This document shows positions 7,358 to 10,392 of a stretch of 10,392 nt of DNA, one piece after another (the first letter of the stretch is position 1; every line of letters starts with the position of its first letter). The DNA comes from Russula earlei (taxonomy: Eukaryota > Basidiomycota > Agaricomycetes > Russulales > Russulaceae). The stretch is taken from contig JAGFNK010001351.1 of assembly GCA_025769875.1 (NCBI GenBank), positions 1 to 10,392 on the forward strand, given 5' to 3'. The position numbers were made by a program, and so were the translations under genes. The notes below the pieces were generated by a model. It saw only the letters and a list, made by a program, of their open reading frames with translations, was not told the DNA's origin and did not search any database.

Positions 7358-7807
7358 AGTCCATGATTCTAATCGCCCGCTCAATCAGCCAATTGACTGG
7401 CAAGAGCTTTGCTGTATTGCAACAGACTTATTAGTCTGGAAGTCATCGCACACCTACCTTTGGCCTATGTCAGATCGACCAATGCGAATTTTATTATCTG
7501 GCAGCTCGTTTCGATTATCTTGCTTAGATCTTATCATACGCAGGGAAGACTGCCCTGTTGCGACGACTGCCCCTGCCTGATTTGGATCTGAGCCCGTGGC
7601 TCGAGCGGGCTCGAGTGGCTAACTAGCCCACTTAGCCACGAGCCAATCAGTAGCTTGGCTCACTCAATTCTATTCGGCTCGAGTGCATAACTCAGAAAGC
7701 GTAGCAGGAACATATGAGCGGGCAGGAGCTCAATACGTAAATCCCGCCCCCACCGTTTTTCGTTCACATCTCCTCGCAGCTCTCCATTTCGAGGTCCCTT
7801 CTCAGAC
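7358..7807. other. Intergenic region between the three-exon gene and the first coiled-coil gene
   Basis: I see no convincing gene. The left part is the probable 3' untranslated region. The middle holds the GGCTCGAG palindrome cluster (7590-7683). The last 100 bases, with GGGCAGGAGCTCAATACGTAAATCCCGC near 7720-7747, loosely resemble the sequence ahead of the second coiled-coil gene (about 9509-9538). This suggests the duplication of the two genes included upstream DNA. Confidence 0.5.
7590..7683. repeat. Cluster of overlapping palindromes with three GGCTCGAG octamers
   Basis: GGCTCGAG occurs at 7598-7605, 7608-7615 and 7676-7683. GAGCCCG (7590-7596) pairs with CGGGCTC (7606-7612). The arm 7608-7622 pairs with 7632-7644 (13 bp with a 2-nt bulge, 9-nt loop). 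The origin is unknown: it could be a regulatory cluster ahead of the gene at 7808 or a remnant end of a small transposon. Confidence 0.6.
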
Positions 7808-8494
7808 ATGTCTGAAGCCAAAGAAATTCTTGTTCACAGACGCGGTGGTTTTATGTCCGCGTCATGGTCCCCATTTGGCAGAAGTGGCCAAAAGACTTAT
7901 CATTATAAGCCTTTGACTTGGACTTGGAGATACAACGAAAGGCTGCGCATCATCACACATCCGTCCCACTGCATTCCTTGCCGGAGGTGGCAGGAGCATC
8001 ACCTCGCAGCTACAATGGATGACGAAGAAAAGTCTGAAGAAGAAAAGTTGCTGGACTCTGCATATCAAGCCCGTGACCGCGCCGCTTCTCGTCCTTTCCA
8101 GGGAAGGATTGATCGTCTCAAACAGGAGCGGGATGACTTCCTCGAAGAGCTCGCGGTGCTGCGTCAGGAACTCGGAAATGCGCGAACGAAGCTGAAGGAG
8201 AGCCTCGACGCGCGCAACGAACTACAGCGCGCCCTTGTGGATCGTGCCGTCGATCAGCCACGCAAGACTGTGGGCTGCACTCCCGCCTCCCCATCATGCT
8301 CATCCGGACACCATAAACACCTGCGCCTCGTGACCATCGCTCATCAAGACTCCTCAACCCCACTATGTCATGCAGAGCGGGACGTCATTGCCATTGACTG
8401 CAAATCTGAGCAGGATGTACCGTATGTCCCCCCTCCACTCCCACCTATTGCTATGACTCATCGCTGCTCTGACTCCAGGACTTCACAGGATTGA
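7808..8494 (+). CDS. CxxC/coiled-coil protein, copy 1 (228 aa), function unknown
   Basis: The frame is intact from ATG 7808 to TGA 8494; ATG 7853 (MSASWSPFGRSG) is an alternative start. An aromatic/basic N-terminal module has TWTWRYNERLRIITH (residues 37-51) and HPSHCIPCRR (51-60), a small Cys/His pair that might bind metal with H51 or H54. An acidic stretch follows (DDEEKSEEEK, 71-80), then ARDRAASRPF (88-97) and a heptad-like coiled coil about 99-143 (IDRLKQERDDFLEELAVLRQE). A Ser/Pro/His-rich linker leads to DVIAIDCKSEQDVPYVPPP (192-210). There is no signal peptide or membrane helix. A diverged paralogue lies at 9583-10043, and residues conserved between the two mark the likely functional parts. 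A scaffold or DNA-associated role is possible but unproven. Confidence 0.72.
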   Translation: MSEAKEILVHRRGGFMSASWSPFGRSGQKTYHYKPLTWTWRYNERLRIITHPSHCIPCRRWQEHHLAATMDDEEKSEEEKLLDSAYQARDRAASRPFQGRIDRLKQERDDFLEELAVLRQELGNARTKLKESLDARNELQRALVDRAVDQPRKTVGCTPASPSCSSGHHKHLRLVTIAHQDSSTPLCHAERDVIAIDCKSEQDVPYVPPPLPPIAMTHRCSDSRTSQD

Positions 8495-9582
8495 TATATG
8501 ATATAGCATGTACCATAGCAGGTTGTTCATGACAATGTCAATATGTTCCATGGTTTGATACAGTCCTCGTAGATTTACTACGATATGACGCTTCAAACTT
8601 AATACATGCCATTGATATGAACTCTGTGCACTCGGCACTATGGCCGGCAAAAGCGTACGACGTCACTGGGATCATAGATCTGCCTCAGGGCTGGCCAAAC
8701 GACAAGCATTCCTGACCAGATTCACAAAACACTTTACATACGTGAGCACGCCAGATCCAGCATTTTGCCAGGAGAATTTTGCATGAAAGCGCATATCTCC
8801 GTCATCGGGGCAATTATCGCCGCATGTGATAGGGCAATTATCGCCGCATGGTGATAGGGCACTTACGGCCCGTCGTTCTCCGGTTTGCACAGGCCGTGTA
8901 GTGGACAGATACTTAACCTTGCGCTCACGAATCAGGTCTCCCCTTTGTTCCACCACGAGTCAGTGATCGTTCATATTTTGTTTGGAATCTTGTATCTCAC
9001 AGCACGTACATCGTGTTTCAGAGGCGGTCACTGGCTAAATAGCGATGTAATGTGCTCAGGCTTCTGAGGACGGTAGTCTGCTGGGGTGGTATGTAGTGGT
9101 CATTGCTGTGGCTAAGTGGATGTCTCATGTTTCCCAGTTCTCCCCTTCTCCTGGGTCCATATAATTGCGGCCTCACAACCCCATGTTATTTATTTATTTG
9201 CTTGCCATTTCATACCTTAATGAGCAGGATGTTGTAAACTTATGTCTCATTGCTGATATCGATATGTGTTTTACGTATATGTGCATATGTGTTGCGTTGC
9301 ACATGTGAATGGGGGGGGTATATTGGTTGACCCCGCAAGAACGTACGTACCTCCTCATGCTGGCGCTCTGATCTTCCCTGGACTCACTCTCCTCTCTCTC
9401 TCCCACAGTCGCTCGCTTGCATCTTCCCTCTCCCTCCATGCGTGCAGATCATACCTATTTCCTAAAAAGGAGGCCCCTGCATTTCAATAAGCATATTCCC
9501 GACGGGCGGAGAGTCGAGCAGGCACAACGTAATTCCGCGATTCCCTTTTTCTTTTGTCTTGTCTTTCACTCAGCTCTTATAC
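8495..9582. other. Spacer between the two paralogues
   Basis: I see no supported gene here. It contains a 24/25-bp tandem repeat (8808-8871), a short (TTTA)n tract near 9186-9200, a G8 run near 9311-9318 and a CT-rich tract ending CCCACAG (9383-9408). The CT tract plus CAG looks like a splice acceptor and could belong to a 5'-UTR intron of the gene at 9583. The minus-strand frame 8956-8672 is created partly by the tandem repeat (it yields CGDNCP twice) and is not supported as a gene. Confidence 0.5.
8808..8871. repeat. Tandem repeat, 24/25-bp unit, about 2.6 copies
   Basis: GGGCAATTATCGCCGCATG(G)TGATA fills 8808-8831 and 8832-8856. It is followed by a degenerate partial copy GGGCACTTACGGCCC (8857-8871). 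The first two units differ only by one inserted G. Confidence 0.85.
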
Positions 9583-10043
9583 ATGGCCAGAACCAAACAG
9601 ATTGGTCGTCCTCCCCCTCCAGTCCTACGTTGGACTTACAACCAGACTCGTCGCATCATCACACATGGCCAACAATGTCATGTGTGCCGCCACTTGCAGT
9701 TCCATCTCGACGATCACAAGGACGACGAGTCAATGGCCCGCGCATGGAAGCCCGTGACCGCGCGGAGGCTCAGCCTTTCCAGCAATGGATTGATCGTCTC
9801 GGAGAGGAGCGCGATGAAGCTTTCAAAGAGCTCACCACTCTCCGCCAGGAGTTCGATGGTGTGCTGAGGGAACTCCAAGGTGTGCAGCAGGATCTAGACC
9901 GGCTGCGTGAGGCTGTGGACCCCGCTCCCACATCAGCATCAAGCTCATCCCGGCAGCGTAAACGCGCGCGCCTCCAGACCATCGCCTCTCCTCAAGGCCC
10001 TGCTGAGCAGGACATTATCTACATCGACTGCGAACCCAACTAG
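9583..10043 (+). pseudogene. CxxC/coiled-coil protein, copy 2, frameshifted and with premature stop
   Basis: The start at 9583 (MARTKQIGRPPPPVLRWTY) follows a pyrimidine-rich leader. Frame 1 carries NQTRRIITHGQQCHVCRHLQ, matching copy 1 at the IITH...CxxC module, down to about 9741. The match to copy 1 then continues in another frame from ATG 9744: MEARDRAEAQPFQQWIDRLG, a coiled coil with regular Leu/Glu spacing (about 9795-9915), a Ser-rich linker, the basic RQRKRAR, and DIIYIDCEPN. One missing base (or two extra) between 9741 and 9744 explains the switch. The TAG at 10041 aligns with CAG in copy 1, where DV.YVP follows in both. If the single base is a sequence error, this could be a working gene slightly shorter than copy 1. 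Confidence 0.65.
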
Positions 10044-10392
10044 GATGTCCTGTATGTCCCCATTCTCTTATGTCGCTGTGACACATTACCCCTAGTTATC
10101 ATTTTTCGTCCTTACCACCCATCGCGCGCTTGCGCACAGACCGTATGACGTGTCGAAGTCACGCGCGCCTGTAATGCACATGCATGCCGAGGCTGCACCT
10201 AGCGAATGGAAAGGGACTTGATTCGCTCACATGGACATTTGCTTTACCTGTCATTAAAGAACACCATCCATAGTTGAAATGTAGTTACCAGTGCGTACGC
10301 GTGCATGCGCGTACCTCGTAGCGGCCTTACTTGTACACTCAGATAGTTCGCCTTGGATCCTCAGTGTTCGTGCCCCACAGTGAGACACTGAA
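10044..10392. other. Downstream non-coding region
   Basis: The first ~20 bases are the former 3' coding end of the second paralogue (DVLYVP). The rest has no supported gene. It is rich in alternating CG/CA (GCGCGC, ACGCGCGC). A 7-bp inverted repeat (GTACGCG / CGCGTAC, 6-base loop) lies at 10295-10314. Confidence 0.5.
10295..10314. repeat. Short inverted repeat, 7-bp arms
   Basis: GTACGCG (10295-10301) and CGCGTAC (10308-10314) enclose TGCATG. It lies in alternating purine-pyrimidine DNA. Confidence 0.6.

Noticed and set aside
7305..7591. Plus-strand frames of 60-91 codons overlapping the end of exon 3
   Set aside because: They overlap the better supported exon in another frame and show no conserved features.
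8118..8363. Minus-strand frame of 81 codons
   Set aside because: Antisense of the coiled-coil part of copy 1, open only because of its GC-rich codons.
8672..8956. Minus-strand frame of 94 codons with CGDNCP repeated
   Set aside because: The repeat in the protein comes from the 24/25-bp DNA tandem repeat; its unit lengths and composition do not suggest selection for coding.
9194..9490. Short frames on both strands over simple-sequence DNA
   Set aside because: They arise from CT-rich, CA-rich and poly-G tracts, with no protein-like content.

Overview
The window looks like nuclear DNA of a filamentous fungus, most likely a mushroom-forming basidiomycete (Agaricomycete). The evidence is a Ty3/gypsy retrotransposon of the Tf1/sushi type, a gene whose frames are reconciled by two 49-nt GT-AG introns, and small lineage-restricted coiled-coil proteins. 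I see no bacterial operon structure, tRNA, rRNA or CRISPR.

Region 1 (1-5985, minus strand): a decayed gypsy-type LTR retrotransposon cut off by the left window edge. In transcription order it has a 5' LTR (about 5985 to 5492), a primer binding site (5489-5478), gag with a CCHC knuckle, protease, reverse transcriptase with YMDD, RNase H, and integrase with all three DDE-type acidic residues. Eight single-base frame changes break gag and pol. Gag and protease are also offset by one frame at a well-formed candidate -1 frameshift signal (3726-3689). The 5' LTR and PBS fit together as a Tf1-like self-priming system: 12 nt about 33 nt downstream of the LTR TATA box are the exact reverse complement of the PBS, and the PBS begins two bases after the terminal CA of the LTR.

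Region 2 (522-1348): an 827-bp solo LTR of a different gypsy family, in the plus orientation, inserted inside the integrase gene and flanked by a perfect 5-bp duplication (CTTTG). Its U3 holds an array of about 31-bp units carrying CRE/ATF-like TGACNTCA sites, plus a TATA box.

Region 3 (5986-6662): no confident gene; a tandem 11-mer lies at 6159-6180.

Region 4 (6663-7357, plus strand): a probable three-exon gene of 198 codons with a positively charged C-terminus, function unknown.

Region 5 (7358-7807): non-coding, with a compact cluster of overlapping palindromes built on GGCTCGAG.

Region 6 (7808-10043): two diverged paralogues in the same orientation, separated by about 1.1 kb. Each combines an IITH...CxxC module, an ARDR...PF...IDRL coiled coil and a C-terminal IDC motif. 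The first is intact (228 aa). The second carries a one-base frameshift and an apparent CAG-to-TAG stop. Between them lie a 24/25-bp tandem repeat and simple-sequence tracts; after them lies non-coding GC-rich DNA.

The retrotransposon proteins would once have worked together in one replication cycle. I see no functional link between the element and the downstream genes.
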